A DNA stretch of 64,000 nt from Flavobacterium aestivum (GCF_026870175.2 NZ_CP113977.2:1798001-1862000); one strand, 5' to 3'; positions 8,984 to 18,703 are shown, counted from the stretch's first letter. Translations and numbers: made by a program. Notes: a model not told the origin generated them from the letters alone.

Positions 8984-10573
8984 TTAATCAAATTCAGAAG
9001 TGAAAAATAATTTTACACTTGGATATTTGTTTTGCGTCATTTGAATAGTAAAATCTGAATCAGCAAGAAAAACCAATTGATTGTATTTGTCCTTAGCTAA
9101 GAATTTTTGTTTGATTCGTTTGAACTCTTTGAATTCTTCATTTTTGGCATCATCTGGTTTTACCCAACATGCTTTGTGAACCGGGAAGTTTTCATATGTA
9201 CATTTAGCGCCATATTCATGTTCCAAACGGTATTGAATTACTTCGTATTGTAATGCTCCTACAGTTCCAATCACTTTTCTGTTGTTCATTTCTAAGGTAA
9301 ATAACTGAGCAACACCTTCATCCATTAATTGATCTACTCCTTTGTCAAGCTGTTTGGCTTTCATCGGATCGGCATTATTGATGTATCTAAAGTGTTCAGG
9401 AGAGAAACTCGGAATTCCTTTGAAACTCATGATTTCACCTTCGGTTAAGGTATCACCAATTTTGAAATTTCCGGTATCGTGTAATCCTACAATGTCACCA
9501 GGATAGGAGATATCTACAATTTCTTTCTTTTCGGCAAAGAAAGCATTTGGACTAGAAAATTTTAAGTTCTTTTTTTGGCGAACATGGTAATACGGTTTGT
9601 TTCTTTCGAAAGTTCCAGAAACAATTTTTATGAATGCAAGTCGGTCTCTGTGTTTTGGATCCATGTTGGCATGGATTTTAAATACAAATCCAGACATTTT
9701 TGTTTCTTTTGGATCTACTAGTCTAGTTTCAGAATCTTTGGGTCTAGGAGATGGTGCAATGGTAACAAAGCAATCCAATAATTCTCTAACTCCAAAATTA
9801 TTCAAAGCTGAACCAAAAAACACAGGTTGTAATTTACCATCAAGATATTCTTGACGATCAAATTTTGGATAGACTTCGTCTATTAATTCCAATTCCTCGC
9901 GTAAACGATTAGCAGGTTTTTGACCAATTATTTTTTCTAATTCAGGATTTTGTACATCAGAAAATGCAATGGTTTCTTCTATGTTTTTTCGGCTGTCACC
10001 ACTAAATAAATTAATGTTTTGTTCCCAAAGATTGTAAATTCCTTGAAAGTCATAACCCATTCCTATAGGAAAGCTTAATGGAGTAACGGTAAGTCCAAGT
10101 TTTTGTTCTACCTCATCCATTAGATCAAAAGCGTCTTTTCCTTCACGGTCTAATTTATTGATAAAAACAATGATAGGAATTTTTCGCATTCTACATACTG
10201 CAACGAGTTTTTCCGTTTGTTCTTCGACTCCTTTTGCAACGTCAATGACTACGATAACGCTGTCTACGGCAGTTAAGGTTCTAAAAGTATCTTCGGCAAA
10301 ATCCTTGTGACCAGGTGTGTCCAGGATGTTTATTTTTTTCTCTTTGTAGTTGAAAGCTAGAACAGAAGTAGAAACAGATATCCCTCTCTGACGTTCAATT
10401 TCCATGAAATCGCTCGTAGCTCCTTTTTTTATTTTATTGTTTTTTACTGCACCAGCCTCTTGAATAGCACCTCCAAAAAGAAGTAATTTTTCAGTTAGTG
10501 TTGTTTTTCCGGCATCGGGATGTGAAATGATACCAAATGTTCTTCTTCGTTGTATTTCTTTTAAAAAACTCAT
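8984..10573 (-). CDS. prfC: Peptide chain release factor 3 (RF3)
   Basis: A ribosome-bound GTPase that recycles RF1/RF2 after peptide release. Visible motifs: G1 SHPDAGKTTLTE near residue 17, G3 DTPGHKDF near residue 85, G4 NKLD near residue 139, then the translation-factor beta barrel and the RF3 C-terminal domain ending in LFFTSEFD. The open frame starts at 10594, but I place the start at 10573 (MSFLKEIQRR...). The longer start would lie inside a clear TACTTTTG promoter box at 10592-10599, and the family sequence begins with MSFLKEI. That gives 529 residues, normal for RF3. It is transcribed alone and converges on the five-gene array. Confidence 0.96.
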   Translation of the reverse strand: MSFLKEIQRRRTFGIISHPDAGKTTLTEKLLLFGGAIQEAGAVKNNKIKKGATSDFMEIERQRGISVSTSVLAFNYKEKKINILDTPGHKDFAEDTFRTLTAVDSVIVVIDVAKGVEEQTEKLVAVCRMRKIPIIVFINKLDREGKDAFDLMDEVEQKLGLTVTPLSFPIGMGYDFQGIYNLWEQNINLFSGDSRKNIEETIAFSDVQNPELEKIIGQKPANRLREELELIDEVYPKFDRQEYLDGKLQPVFFGSALNNFGVRELLDCFVTIAPSPRPKDSETRLVDPKETKMSGFVFKIHANMDPKHRDRLAFIKIVSGTFERNKPYYHVRQKKNLKFSSPNAFFAEKKEIVDISYPGDIVGLHDTGNFKIGDTLTEGEIMSFKGIPSFSPEHFRYINNADPMKAKQLDKGVDQLMDEGVAQLFTLEMNNRKVIGTVGALQYEVIQYRLEHEYGAKCTYENFPVHKACWVKPDDAKNEEFKEFKRIKQKFLAKDKYNQLVFLADSDFTIQMTQNKYPSVKLFFTSEFD

Positions 10574-10591
10574 ATTTATGTAAATAGTTTG

Positions 10592-10599
10592 CAAAAGTA
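10592..10599 (-). promoter_or_regulatory. prfC promoter -7 box
   Basis: A perfect Bacteroidota TAnnTTTG box (TACTTTTG) about 19 bases before the chosen start. The -33 region is weak (TTA rather than TTG). Confidence 0.6.
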
Positions 10600-11031
10600 C
10601 TATTTATAAATGAAAGAATAAATTCGTTTATGTTTATTGTTTGTGATATTGATATTTTATGTTTTGATTGTTGTTGAGTCAGTTGAAAATTGCAATAGTG
10701 AACTGATATGTGAAGTCATCGTCGTATAATATTTTACCCACCACCCAATTTATTTAAAAACAAGCAAAAAATAGCAAGTTGTTTGAGTTTATATTTTGTA
10801 TTAGAAGTCTAGAACTTGGCTATTTATGACAATCTTTAGTTTTTTAGAAACTACCTCTATTATTGTTTTAATGAATTGGTTTAGAAACGATTCTTTTGAA
10901 GAGATAAAAATGACATAAACTAATTGTCGTTTTTAATGAACTTTTCTTATAAGCAATTGTATTCTTACAAATACGAAAAAAAATTGACATACGTGATAAT
11001 TTAACATCATTTTATGCTAATCTAGGGCTGA
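10600..11031. other. Non-coding stretch between prfC and the adhesin operon
   Basis: AT-rich sequence between divergent transcription units. I see no open frame with coding character, no tRNA and no repeat. The promoter and leader hairpin of the next gene start at its right edge. Confidence 0.5.
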
Positions 11032-11059
11032 TTGATGTGTTTGTAGAACAGTATGTTTG
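11032..11059 (+). promoter_or_regulatory. Promoter of the T9SS adhesin operon
   Basis: TTG at 11032-11034 and a perfect TAnnTTTG box (TATGTTTG) at 11052-11059, with a 17-base spacer. It predicts a leader of nearly 120 bases containing the hairpin at 11105-11143. Confidence 0.55.
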
Positions 11060-11104
11060 CGGTTTGGGATTGTTCCTATTAATTCCGTTGGTGAGCAAAC
11101 TCTT

Positions 11105-11143
11105 CTTACTTTTTTTACCCATCAATATCGTAAGAAAAGTAAG
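11105..11143 (+). promoter_or_regulatory. Hairpin in the adhesin leader
   Basis: A 14-bp stem (11105-11118 with 11130-11143, one G-U pair) with an 11-base loop ends 41 bases before the start codon. No T-run follows, so it is more likely a leader structure affecting mRNA stability or translation than a terminator. Confidence 0.5.
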
Positions 11144-11184
11144 TTGTTTAAAACTGTTTGATTGTTAATATTAAATAATTTGTA

Positions 11185-14115
11185 ATGAATAAAAATGTTC
11201 TTTATTTTAATTCCTTGTTTAAAAAGAAGTGTACAGTCTTTGCGTTTTTTCTTTTTATAGTTGGGAATTCTTTTGCTAAAACATTAGGTAATGCTACTGT
11301 TGGTGAAATGTTAATGCGTATTCAAGGAACCGGCATAATTTTGAATGGTTCTGTTTTTTTTCCTCCTGGAGATTTTGATGGGGATACAATTGCTGATAAT
11401 ATAGATTTAGATGATGATAATGATGGGATTTCAGATGTGTTTGAATTAAATAATTTTGATCCAAATGGGGATGAAGATGGAGACGGTTTGCCTAATTATA
11501 GGGATGTTTATGATAATACACCCCTAAATGACGATCAAAATTTAACGGATTATCTAGATATAAATGGTGATGGTACTCCAGAAGTTTATGATGCAGATGG
11601 TGATGGTTTTTTAAACAATGTAGATCTTGATAGTGATGGTGATGGATGTATGGATGTAAAAGAACAATTTGGTTCTTCTATCGTGGATGGAGATGATGAT
11701 GGGGTTTATGGCATAGGAATTCCTGCGGTAGATGCTCAAGGAATGGTGCTAGATGTTAAAGGTAGAACAGATATTAATTATGCTACTTCAATAAATGCTA
11801 GGGTTCAAACTTATATAACTAGTCCACCATATACTCCTGCTCAAGCTATTAACCCAGGTGGATCAGTTCATCTTTCTTTGGCTTCGACTGCAGTTAATCC
11901 TACATATCAATGGCAACAAAGTATTGATGGTCTGATTTGGACAGATTTAGTAAATTCTACAGATGTAAATGCATCACCTTTTATTAATGGGGTTACAACT
12001 ATCGGGTTAGACATAACTAATATTCCTAGTTCATATAATGGGTATATATATAGAGTCGTAATCAATAGCGATCCTTATTCTTGTAATGCTATAGTGTCAA
12101 AAGGGAATGCGAAATTAAATGTAAGCCCAGGACCAGAAATTAAAAGTAGCGATTCAAAAGAAGTTCCAGAAAACACAATAGATGTAATTACAGTAGAGGC
12201 GACTGTTAGTGGTTTGCCTGTACAAACGTTAAAATATAGTATAATAGGAGGAGTTGATGCTTCAAAGTTTGTGATTAATCGTGATACTGGTGAGCTAGAA
12301 TTTAATCCTGCTTCGGCAGCTCCAGATTTTGAAAATCCAAAGGATGTGGGACTAGATAATGTTTATAATGTTCAAGTGAAGGTAACAGATACTGCTACTG
12401 GTTTTGCTGCTCAGCAAGATATTAAAGTTACTGTTACTAACGTAAATGAAGCTCCGGTGATTACAAGTAATGGAGGAGGTTTGACAGTACCAATAAATGT
12501 GCCTGAAAACAAGACAGACGTAACTACAGTAATTGCTACAGATCCTGATTTACCTTCGCAAGTGTTAAAGTATCGTATAACAGGAGATGATGCTTCAAAA
12601 TTTGAGATTAACGAAACAACAGGTAAGTTAGTATTTAATCCTGCTCCAGATTTTGAAAAACCAACAGATGTAGGAACAAATAATGTTTATAATGTACAAG
12701 TGACAGTAACTGATAATGGAACTACTCCTTTATTTGTTGTACAAGACCTAATAGTTACAGTTACTAATGTTAATGAAGCTCCTAAGTTTACAAATAATGG
12801 GGGAATTTCAAATCCAAAGATAAACGTACCGGAAAATACAACTCTTGTAACAACATTAACAGCTAAAGATCCTGATTTGCCTTCACAAAATTTGACATTT
12901 AGTATTATTAACAGAGATGATGCATCAAAGTTTATAATTTTTATAGTTAACTCAACAACTGCTGTGTTGGTTTTTAAAGAGAGACCAAATTTTGAAAATC
13001 CAACAGATGTGGGAAAAAACAATGTTTATAATGTTCGAGTAAGAGTAACTGATAGCGGACTTTTGTGGCATGAGGAAGATATTGAAATCACTGTTATTGA
13101 TGTGAATGAAACACCAGTTGCTGTTAAGGATAGCGGAGTAACAGATGAAAATGTTTCGGTTACTTTAAATGTATGCACTAACGATTCTGATGTAGACGGA
13201 TCAATAGATGTTGCTACTGTAGATTTAGATCCAAACACAGTAGGAATACAAACTAGTTTGACGACTAATCAAGGTAAATGGAGTGTTGATAATTTAGGGA
13301 TAGTAACGTTTGTACCAGCTTTGGATTTTGCAGGTACTTCTACTATTTATTATGCTGTAAAAGATAATTTAGGTTTGGTTTCAAATACCGCTGAAATAGC
13401 AGTAGTTGTAAATGATTTACCAGCTGTGAAAAAACCTGGAATAGCTTTAATTAAAACTGCTGAATTTAATGATCTTAATGGAGATGAATCGGCTAATATA
13501 GGAGAAACGATCACTTATAATTTTGTAGTAACAAATACTGGAGATTTTCCGTTGACAAATATAAAAGTAACAGATCCTTTGTCAGGAATTACTATGCCAA
13601 ATGCTGAAATAGCCTTGAATGTTGGCGAATCGGATAGTACCACATTTACTGCCACTTACACATTGACTCAAGAGGATATTGTTAGAGGAAATGTTACCAA
13701 TCAAGCTACGGTAGTTGGAACAAGCTCTGATGGAACAATTGTAAAAGATCTTTCTGATGACTCTAGTGTTCTTGAAAATAATCCAACAGTGACTCCAGTT
13801 TCTGGTTGTTCAATTAAGGTATTTAATGCATTAACACCAGAAGGACAATCTAAAAACAAAGTGCTTTATATTAGAGGAATTGAGTGTTATCCAGATAATA
13901 GACTAGAAGTTTATAACAGATGGGGAGTACTAGTTTATGAAGGTGAACATTATAATAATGTTGATAATGTTTTCGAAGGAATTTCTAAAGGTCGAGTGAC
14001 AATTGGAGCATCACAAGTATTACCAGTCGGTACATATTTCTATAGTTTAAAATACAAAGATGATAAGGCTAATGCTTATGAGAAATCGGGCTATTTGTAT
14101 TTGAATAGAGACTAA
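11185..14115 (+). CDS. Large surface protein with cadherin-like repeats and T9SS type B sorting domain
   Basis: A 976-residue secreted protein, probably a surface adhesin. In order: a signal peptide (about 1-31); an Asp-rich block of thrombospondin type 3 calcium-binding repeats (about 60-160, DxDxDGxxD patterns); an Ig-like region; three cadherin-like repeats of roughly 100 residues (about 315-650; PENTxxVTTV, DPDLPSQ, DFExPTDVGxNNVYNV); a cadherin-like tandem domain (NETPVAVKDSGVTDEN); a DUF11-type repeat (about 757-870); and a gliding-motility-associated C-terminal domain (about 885-976, LEVYNRWGVLVYEG). The last is the type B signal for the type IX system. A PorP/SprF protein follows directly, the usual partner for type B substrates. 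Adhesive function is inferred from the domains; the ligand is unknown. Confidence 0.88.
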   Translation: MNKNVLYFNSLFKKKCTVFAFFLFIVGNSFAKTLGNATVGEMLMRIQGTGIILNGSVFFPPGDFDGDTIADNIDLDDDNDGISDVFELNNFDPNGDEDGDGLPNYRDVYDNTPLNDDQNLTDYLDINGDGTPEVYDADGDGFLNNVDLDSDGDGCMDVKEQFGSSIVDGDDDGVYGIGIPAVDAQGMVLDVKGRTDINYATSINARVQTYITSPPYTPAQAINPGGSVHLSLASTAVNPTYQWQQSIDGLIWTDLVNSTDVNASPFINGVTTIGLDITNIPSSYNGYIYRVVINSDPYSCNAIVSKGNAKLNVSPGPEIKSSDSKEVPENTIDVITVEATVSGLPVQTLKYSIIGGVDASKFVINRDTGELEFNPASAAPDFENPKDVGLDNVYNVQVKVTDTATGFAAQQDIKVTVTNVNEAPVITSNGGGLTVPINVPENKTDVTTVIATDPDLPSQVLKYRITGDDASKFEINETTGKLVFNPAPDFEKPTDVGTNNVYNVQVTVTDNGTTPLFVVQDLIVTVTNVNEAPKFTNNGGISNPKINVPENTTLVTTLTAKDPDLPSQNLTFSIINRDDASKFIIFIVNSTTAVLVFKERPNFENPTDVGKNNVYNVRVRVTDSGLLWHEEDIEITVIDVNETPVAVKDSGVTDENVSVTLNVCTNDSDVDGSIDVATVDLDPNTVGIQTSLTTNQGKWSVDNLGIVTFVPALDFAGTSTIYYAVKDNLGLVSNTAEIAVVVNDLPAVKKPGIALIKTAEFNDLNGDESANIGETITYNFVVTNTGDFPLTNIKVTDPLSGITMPNAEIALNVGESDSTTFTATYTLTQEDIVRGNVTNQATVVGTSSDGTIVKDLSDDSSVLENNPTVTPVSGCSIKVFNALTPEGQSKNKVLYIRGIECYPDNRLEVYNRWGVLVYEGEHYNNVDNVFEGISKGRVTIGASQVLPVGTYFYSLKYKDDKANAYEKSGYLYLNRD

Positions 14116-14131
14116 ATAAATTGAGATGGGA

Positions 14132-14164
14132 TTTTAAGAGTTTTAATAATTAGAACTTTTAAAA
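14132..14164 (+). other. Weak hairpin after the adhesin gene
   Basis: An 11-bp A-T-rich stem with one G-U pair, 16 bases after the adhesin stop. No T-run follows, so read-through into the next two genes is likely. A second 7-bp stem with a TGCG loop lies near 14275-14292. Confidence 0.35.
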
Positions 14165-14319
14165 TTCCATAATTTAAATCAGAATGAAGAATGATGCCTC
14201 ATCTTGATAGTTAGTTATCAGTGATGTTTAAAAGAGCAAAAAAAGCTTCTTATGAAAAATGAATGGTGGTATTTCTCAATTGCGATTGGGATTTAAAAAC
14301 TAATAAACAGTATCAATAA

Positions 14320-15246
14320 ATGAAAACCAGAATAATAGGATTAATAATGACATTTTTGTCATTGGCTACTTATGCGCAACAAGATGCGCAATATACACAG
14401 TACATGTATAATACAGTAATTGTAAATCCGGCGTATGCGGGATCTAGACAATCATTGAGCGTGTTTGCTTTACATCGTGCTCAATGGGTTGGGCTGGAAG
14501 GGGCACCAGTAACTAATACTTTGTCGATAAACACACCAATTGATGAAAGTAATGTAGGTTTAGGTTTGTCTGTGGTAAATGATAGAATAGGACCTTCTAC
14601 CGAGAATAATATCGCTGCCGATTTCTCATATACAATAAAAACTTCAGAAGATTATAAGTTATCTTTTGGTCTAAAAGCAAGTGCTAATTTACTAAATGTA
14701 GATTTTACCAAATTAGATCATTACCCTGGAGATCCAATTGCAGAAGATAATATAGATAATAAATTCTCACCTAACATTGGACTTGGATTTTATTGGCATT
14801 CAAGTAAAAGCTATATAGGGTTATCTGCGCCTAATTTAATAGAAACGAAGCATTTTGACAAATCAGCAGGCTCAAGTGCAGATAGCCATATTGCTACTGA
14901 GAAAATTAGTTATTATTTAATAGGAGGTTATGTGTTTGAGTTAAGCCCAAGTTTAAAATTTAAACCGTCTTTGCTTAGTAAATATGTTCAGGGATCACCA
15001 TTACAGGTTGATGTGTCTGCTAATTTCTTATTTAGTGAAAAATTTGTAGCAGGATTGTCTTATAGATGGGATGCTGCTATAAGTGCTATGGCAGGATTTC
15101 AAGCCAGTGATTCTTGGTTTATTGGGTATTCATATGATTTTGATACTACTGCTTTGGCAAATTACAATTCAGGTTCACATGAGTTTTTTATCCGTTACGA
15201 ATTGTTTAAAAAGTATGATCAAATAGTATCACCTAGATTTTTCTAA
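14320..15246 (+). CDS. PorP/SprF-family T9SS outer-membrane protein
   Basis: A 308-residue outer-membrane protein with a signal peptide cleaved after about residue 19 (ATYAQQDAQ). The family hallmarks are clear: QDAQYTQYMYNTVIVNPAYAGSR at the mature N-terminus, HRAQWVGLEGAPVTNTLSINTPI, then repeated amphipathic strands typical of a beta-barrel and a final aromatic residue. SprF/PorP proteins anchor or assist surface delivery of T9SS substrates with type B sorting domains. The gene directly upstream encodes such a substrate, so the two probably form a dedicated pair. Many paralogues occur per genome, so I give no symbol. The OmpA gene follows 11 bases downstream. Confidence 0.92.
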   Translation: MKTRIIGLIMTFLSLATYAQQDAQYTQYMYNTVIVNPAYAGSRQSLSVFALHRAQWVGLEGAPVTNTLSINTPIDESNVGLGLSVVNDRIGPSTENNIAADFSYTIKTSEDYKLSFGLKASANLLNVDFTKLDHYPGDPIAEDNIDNKFSPNIGLGFYWHSSKSYIGLSAPNLIETKHFDKSAGSSADSHIATEKISYYLIGGYVFELSPSLKFKPSLLSKYVQGSPLQVDVSANFLFSEKFVAGLSYRWDAAISAMAGFQASDSWFIGYSYDFDTTALANYNSGSHEFFIRYELFKKYDQIVSPRFF

Positions 15247-15257
15247 TATTCTTCCAT

Positions 15258-17198
15258 ATGAAAATTAAGAACATAAAATATAGTCTGCTTTTAAGTATCC
15301 TTTTTTTTCAAGGGTATTCTCAAAAAGGCAGCATTGAAAAAGCCGAAAGACAGTACGACAATTATGCCTATGTTGATGCTATTACAACCTATGAAAAAGT
15401 AGCAAATAAAGGGTATAAGGATGAGAAGATGTTTCAGCAACTGGGTAATGCATATTATTTTAAGGCAGAATTACCTAAAGCGGTAAAATGGTATGATGAG
15501 CTTTTTGAGCAATATCCAGCACAAAAACCGGAATATTATTACAGATATTCACAAGCTCTAAAATCAGTTGGGAATTATGCAAAAGCAGATAAAATGCTAG
15601 AGCAGTTCAATGCAAAAAATGGTAATGATAGTAGAGGAGTTCTCTTTAAAAACAATAAAAATTATTTAGAAGAAATTAAAGCGAACTCAGGTCGTTTTAG
15701 TGTGTCAAACGCAGGGATAAACTCTCCTTTTTCGGATTATGGAAGTTCTTTTTTAGGAGATAAATTAGTATTTGCTTCTGCGCGTGATACAGGAGGTGTA
15801 ACTAAAAAAGTATTCAAATGGAATAATCAGGCTTTTACAAATCTGTATTGTGCAGAGGTAAAACCAAATGGAGAAATAGGGAAACCTGAACGATTTGTAC
15901 GCAAGATTAATTCCAGATTTAATGAGTCGTCAGCCGTATTTACTCAGGATAAAAAAACCATGTATTTTACAAGGAATAATTTTATTGGTGGAAAAAAAGG
16001 GAAAGACACTAATAATAAAACCTTATTGAAATTATATAAAGCAACATTAATTAACGGGGTATGGGATGATGTAATAGAATTACCATTTAATAGTAATGAG
16101 TACAGTGTAGCACATCCGGCACTAAGCGTCGATGAGAATGTATTGTATTTTGCTTCTGATATGCCAGGAACTTTAGGTCAGTCGGATTTGTTTAAAGTTG
16201 ATATAAAAGCGGATGGAACCTATGGAGCACCAGTAAATCTTGGGTCACAAATTAATACAGAAGGAAGAGAAACGTTTCCATTTATATCAGATGAAAATGA
16301 GTTGTATTTTTCCAGCGATGGGCATCCTGGATTAGGAGGATTGGATGTGTTTGTTATAAGAATGGAAGAAAATATTACTTATAATAAAGTATTAAACGTA
16401 GGGTCTTCAGTTAATAGTAATCAAGATGATTTTGCTTTTATAATCAATAGTGATACCAGAAAAGGATATTTTACATCTAATAGAGAAGGGGGAAAAGGAT
16501 TTGATGATATTTATAAATTTACGGAACTTACTAAATTAAAGTATGAACAGACTATAACAGGAGTGGTTACAGATCTTGAGTCCGGATCAATCTTGCCTGG
16601 GGCTAAAGTTAGTTTGTATGATGAGAATTTTAAACCTATAAAAGAAGTTGTTGCAGATGAAAAAGGTCAATATAGTTTACCTTTAGCAATAGGTAGAACT
16701 TATTATATAAGAGGCGATAAAGAGAATTATTTGACAAAAGAAGTTGCGGTTAATTTAAGAAGTTTCTCTGAAAGTACGGATTATCCAATTGTTTTAGAAA
16801 AGTTCATAAAACCTATAGCGGTTGGGACAGATTTGGCTAAAACATTAGATATTCCAATTGTTTATTTTGATTTAGATAAATCGGATATTAGAAAAGATGC
16901 TGCGTTTGAATTGGCTAAAGTAATAGTGGTAATGCAGCAATTTCCAGAAATGAAAATTGACGTACGTTCACATACTGATAGTCGTCAATCTGCCGAATAC
17001 AATCAGAAACTATCCGATAAGAGAGCAAAAGCTACTATTGCCTGGTTAGTGAAAAACGGAATAGATTCAACTAGACTAATCGGTAAGGGCTATGGGGAAA
17101 GTGAATTGGTGAATCAATGTGCTGATGGAGTAAAATGTAGCGAAAAAGAGCATCAAGCCAACAGACGAAGCGAGTTTATTATTGTCTCGATGAAGTAA
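15258..17198 (+). CDS. PorE-like OmpA protein with TPR, PD40 propeller and regulatory-like domain
   Basis: A 646-residue cell-envelope protein. In order: a signal peptide (about 1-21), TPR-like helices (about 25-115, EKAERQYDNYAYVDAITTYEKVANKGY), a PD40/WD40-like beta-propeller (about 150-420, with repeated YFASD, LYFSSDGHPGLGGLDVF and GYFTSNREGGKGFDDIY blades), a carboxypeptidase-regulatory-like beta-sandwich (about 435-515), and a C-terminal OmpA domain (about 535-645, VYFDLDKSDIR ... HTDSRQ ... NRRSEFII) that should bind peptidoglycan. This is the PorE architecture of T9SS-associated proteins. It starts 11 bases after the SprF-like gene and closes the adhesin operon at a strong terminator. 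A role in anchoring secretion parts to the wall is inferred. Confidence 0.88.
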   Translation: MKIKNIKYSLLLSILFFQGYSQKGSIEKAERQYDNYAYVDAITTYEKVANKGYKDEKMFQQLGNAYYFKAELPKAVKWYDELFEQYPAQKPEYYYRYSQALKSVGNYAKADKMLEQFNAKNGNDSRGVLFKNNKNYLEEIKANSGRFSVSNAGINSPFSDYGSSFLGDKLVFASARDTGGVTKKVFKWNNQAFTNLYCAEVKPNGEIGKPERFVRKINSRFNESSAVFTQDKKTMYFTRNNFIGGKKGKDTNNKTLLKLYKATLINGVWDDVIELPFNSNEYSVAHPALSVDENVLYFASDMPGTLGQSDLFKVDIKADGTYGAPVNLGSQINTEGRETFPFISDENELYFSSDGHPGLGGLDVFVIRMEENITYNKVLNVGSSVNSNQDDFAFIINSDTRKGYFTSNREGGKGFDDIYKFTELTKLKYEQTITGVVTDLESGSILPGAKVSLYDENFKPIKEVVADEKGQYSLPLAIGRTYYIRGDKENYLTKEVAVNLRSFSESTDYPIVLEKFIKPIAVGTDLAKTLDIPIVYFDLDKSDIRKDAAFELAKVIVVMQQFPEMKIDVRSHTDSRQSAEYNQKLSDKRAKATIAWLVKNGIDSTRLIGKGYGESELVNQCADGVKCSEKEHQANRRSEFIIVSMK

Positions 17199-17211
17199 AA
17201 GAAGAAAAAAT

Positions 17212-17255
17212 AGAAAGCGGATCTTTGTAAAGTAATTTTCAAAGATCCGCTTTCT
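17212..17255. terminator. Bidirectional terminator between the OmpA gene and the amylase
   Basis: A 16-bp perfect stem AGAAAGCGGATCTTTG/CAAAGATCCGCTTTCT with a 12-base loop, between convergent genes. Only short T-rich stretches follow on each side. Confidence 0.85.
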
Positions 17256-17260
17256 AATTA

Positions 17261-18703
17261 TTACATATTAATAGACCAAACACTATAGCCTTTAGGAGGA
17301 CATTGAATTTTTACCCATTTGTCACCTTGGGTTGTAGGATACCAAGTTGAATTTCCTGTAAAATCTTTAATTTGTGCATTGGGCCAATTGGTTTGAATCC
17401 ATCTTTCTTGCCAAGTGGTAGAATTGTTTATATAAACCACCAATCCGGGGTTTCCGTTGTATCCGTTTCTTCTGGCAATATATTCGTCATTATCTGTATA
17501 TAGAATAGAAGTTGTACCGGTAGCTTTCTGGTTGTGGATCCAGATAAGGTTGTTTAGTTTGGCTTTATTCAACCATTCTTCATAGTCTCTGTAAAAAATA
17601 GTAGGATAACCTTCGTGCGTTAGTATATATGCATAAGCAAGTTCTTTAGTCCAAATTTCATCTGTGTCATGATTAGTAACAAAAGTAACTGCTTTATATG
17701 GGTTTCTTTTCCACATCATATCATCATTAAGTAGATTAAGATTATTGCCATCAAATGCATCATTCATTTTGTAGTAACAAGCAAAGTCAAATACAGAGCT
17801 GTTTGCATTGTTAGCCCAATCATTCAAAGTGTTTACGTCAGAATCCCATAATTCACCAACAGAGAATCCGCCGACATTTGCATTCCAGTCTCTTATTACC
17901 CATGAACCAAAACCTTTTACATAGTCAAATCTCCATCCATCAAACTTCATAGTGCTTTTATAGTATTTCCCTACGCCATCTGCTCTTTTCCAAAGCCAGT
18001 CTTGTACATTTGGAGCGGCATGGCATAAATCCGGAAACCCTCCAAAAGCGCCTTCGTCATTGTTGCCAAAGGAATTTTTGTAAAAATCAGCATAAGTTCT
18101 TTTAAACTTTCCAGAAGCTACTCCATTGAAGTTTGTCCAAGTGTTAGTTCCTGTAAATGGATTGCTTTCAGAAGCTCCTCCGCTGTTATGATTGATTACG
18201 ATATCGGCAAACACTTGCATGTTTTCAGTGTGTGCTTTGGTAATTAAACTTACTAATTCTGTTTTTGAACCAAATCGAGTTTCTACAGAGCCATTTTGAT
18301 TGTAATCCCCGAAATCAAAATAATCAGTAGGATCGTATCCCATTGAGAAGGCTCCGTTTTGTGCTTTCGATGCTGGAGGTAACCAGATTGATCCAATTCC
18401 TGCATTTGACCAATCTGTTATTTTAGAACTTATGGTGTCCCACCAAGTTCCACCAGCAGGAACATCCCAGTAAAAAGCTTGCATCATAACACCTCCACCA
18501 GGATTTGCAACATATTTCCCAGTTAAGGAACTTGTTGTTTTGCCAGTATTAAAGGGATGACCGTCATGATGGGTCACGTTAACTATTTTGTCATGTACTT
18601 CAGAGAGTGAAGCTTCTTCTGCCGAATCCTCGTTCGAATTACAAGAATAAAAACCGATGGTTAATGCGGTTATTAAATACATCTTTAGATTTTGTTTTTT
18701 CAT
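17261..18703 (-). CDS. Lipoprotein alpha-amylase, GH13 (archaeal/plant-like subfamily)
   Basis: A secreted or surface alpha-amylase that cleaves alpha-1,4 glucans. The N-terminus has a lipoprotein signal with the cysteine at about residue 21 (GFYSC), followed by a Ser/Glu-rich linker. The (beta/alpha)8 barrel shows the four GH13 regions: DIVINH (near 167), GWRFDYVKGF with the nucleophile Asp near 260, GELWD with the acid/base Glu near 284, and TNHDTD with Asp near 346. A C-terminal beta domain follows, ending YSVWSINM. From memory, IWLPPASKAQNG, SMGYDPTDYFD and FYRDYEEWLNK closely match archaeal (Pyrococcus-type) alpha-amylases, i.e. subfamily GH13_7. The gene stands alone, with no SusCD or regulator beside it. 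Confidence 0.93.
   Translation of the reverse strand: MKKQNLKMYLITALTIGFYSCNSNEDSAEEASLSEVHDKIVNVTHHDGHPFNTGKTTSSLTGKYVANPGGGVMMQAFYWDVPAGGTWWDTISSKITDWSNAGIGSIWLPPASKAQNGAFSMGYDPTDYFDFGDYNQNGSVETRFGSKTELVSLITKAHTENMQVFADIVINHNSGGASESNPFTGTNTWTNFNGVASGKFKRTYADFYKNSFGNNDEGAFGGFPDLCHAAPNVQDWLWKRADGVGKYYKSTMKFDGWRFDYVKGFGSWVIRDWNANVGGFSVGELWDSDVNTLNDWANNANSSVFDFACYYKMNDAFDGNNLNLLNDDMMWKRNPYKAVTFVTNHDTDEIWTKELAYAYILTHEGYPTIFYRDYEEWLNKAKLNNLIWIHNQKATGTTSILYTDNDEYIARRNGYNGNPGLVVYINNSTTWQERWIQTNWPNAQIKDFTGNSTWYPTTQGDKWVKIQCPPKGYSVWSINM

Noticed and set aside
10600..11031. Possible small RNA or riboswitch upstream of the adhesin operon
   Set aside because: Apart from the hairpin at 11105-11143 there is no conserved motif I recognise and no terminator that would define an RNA.
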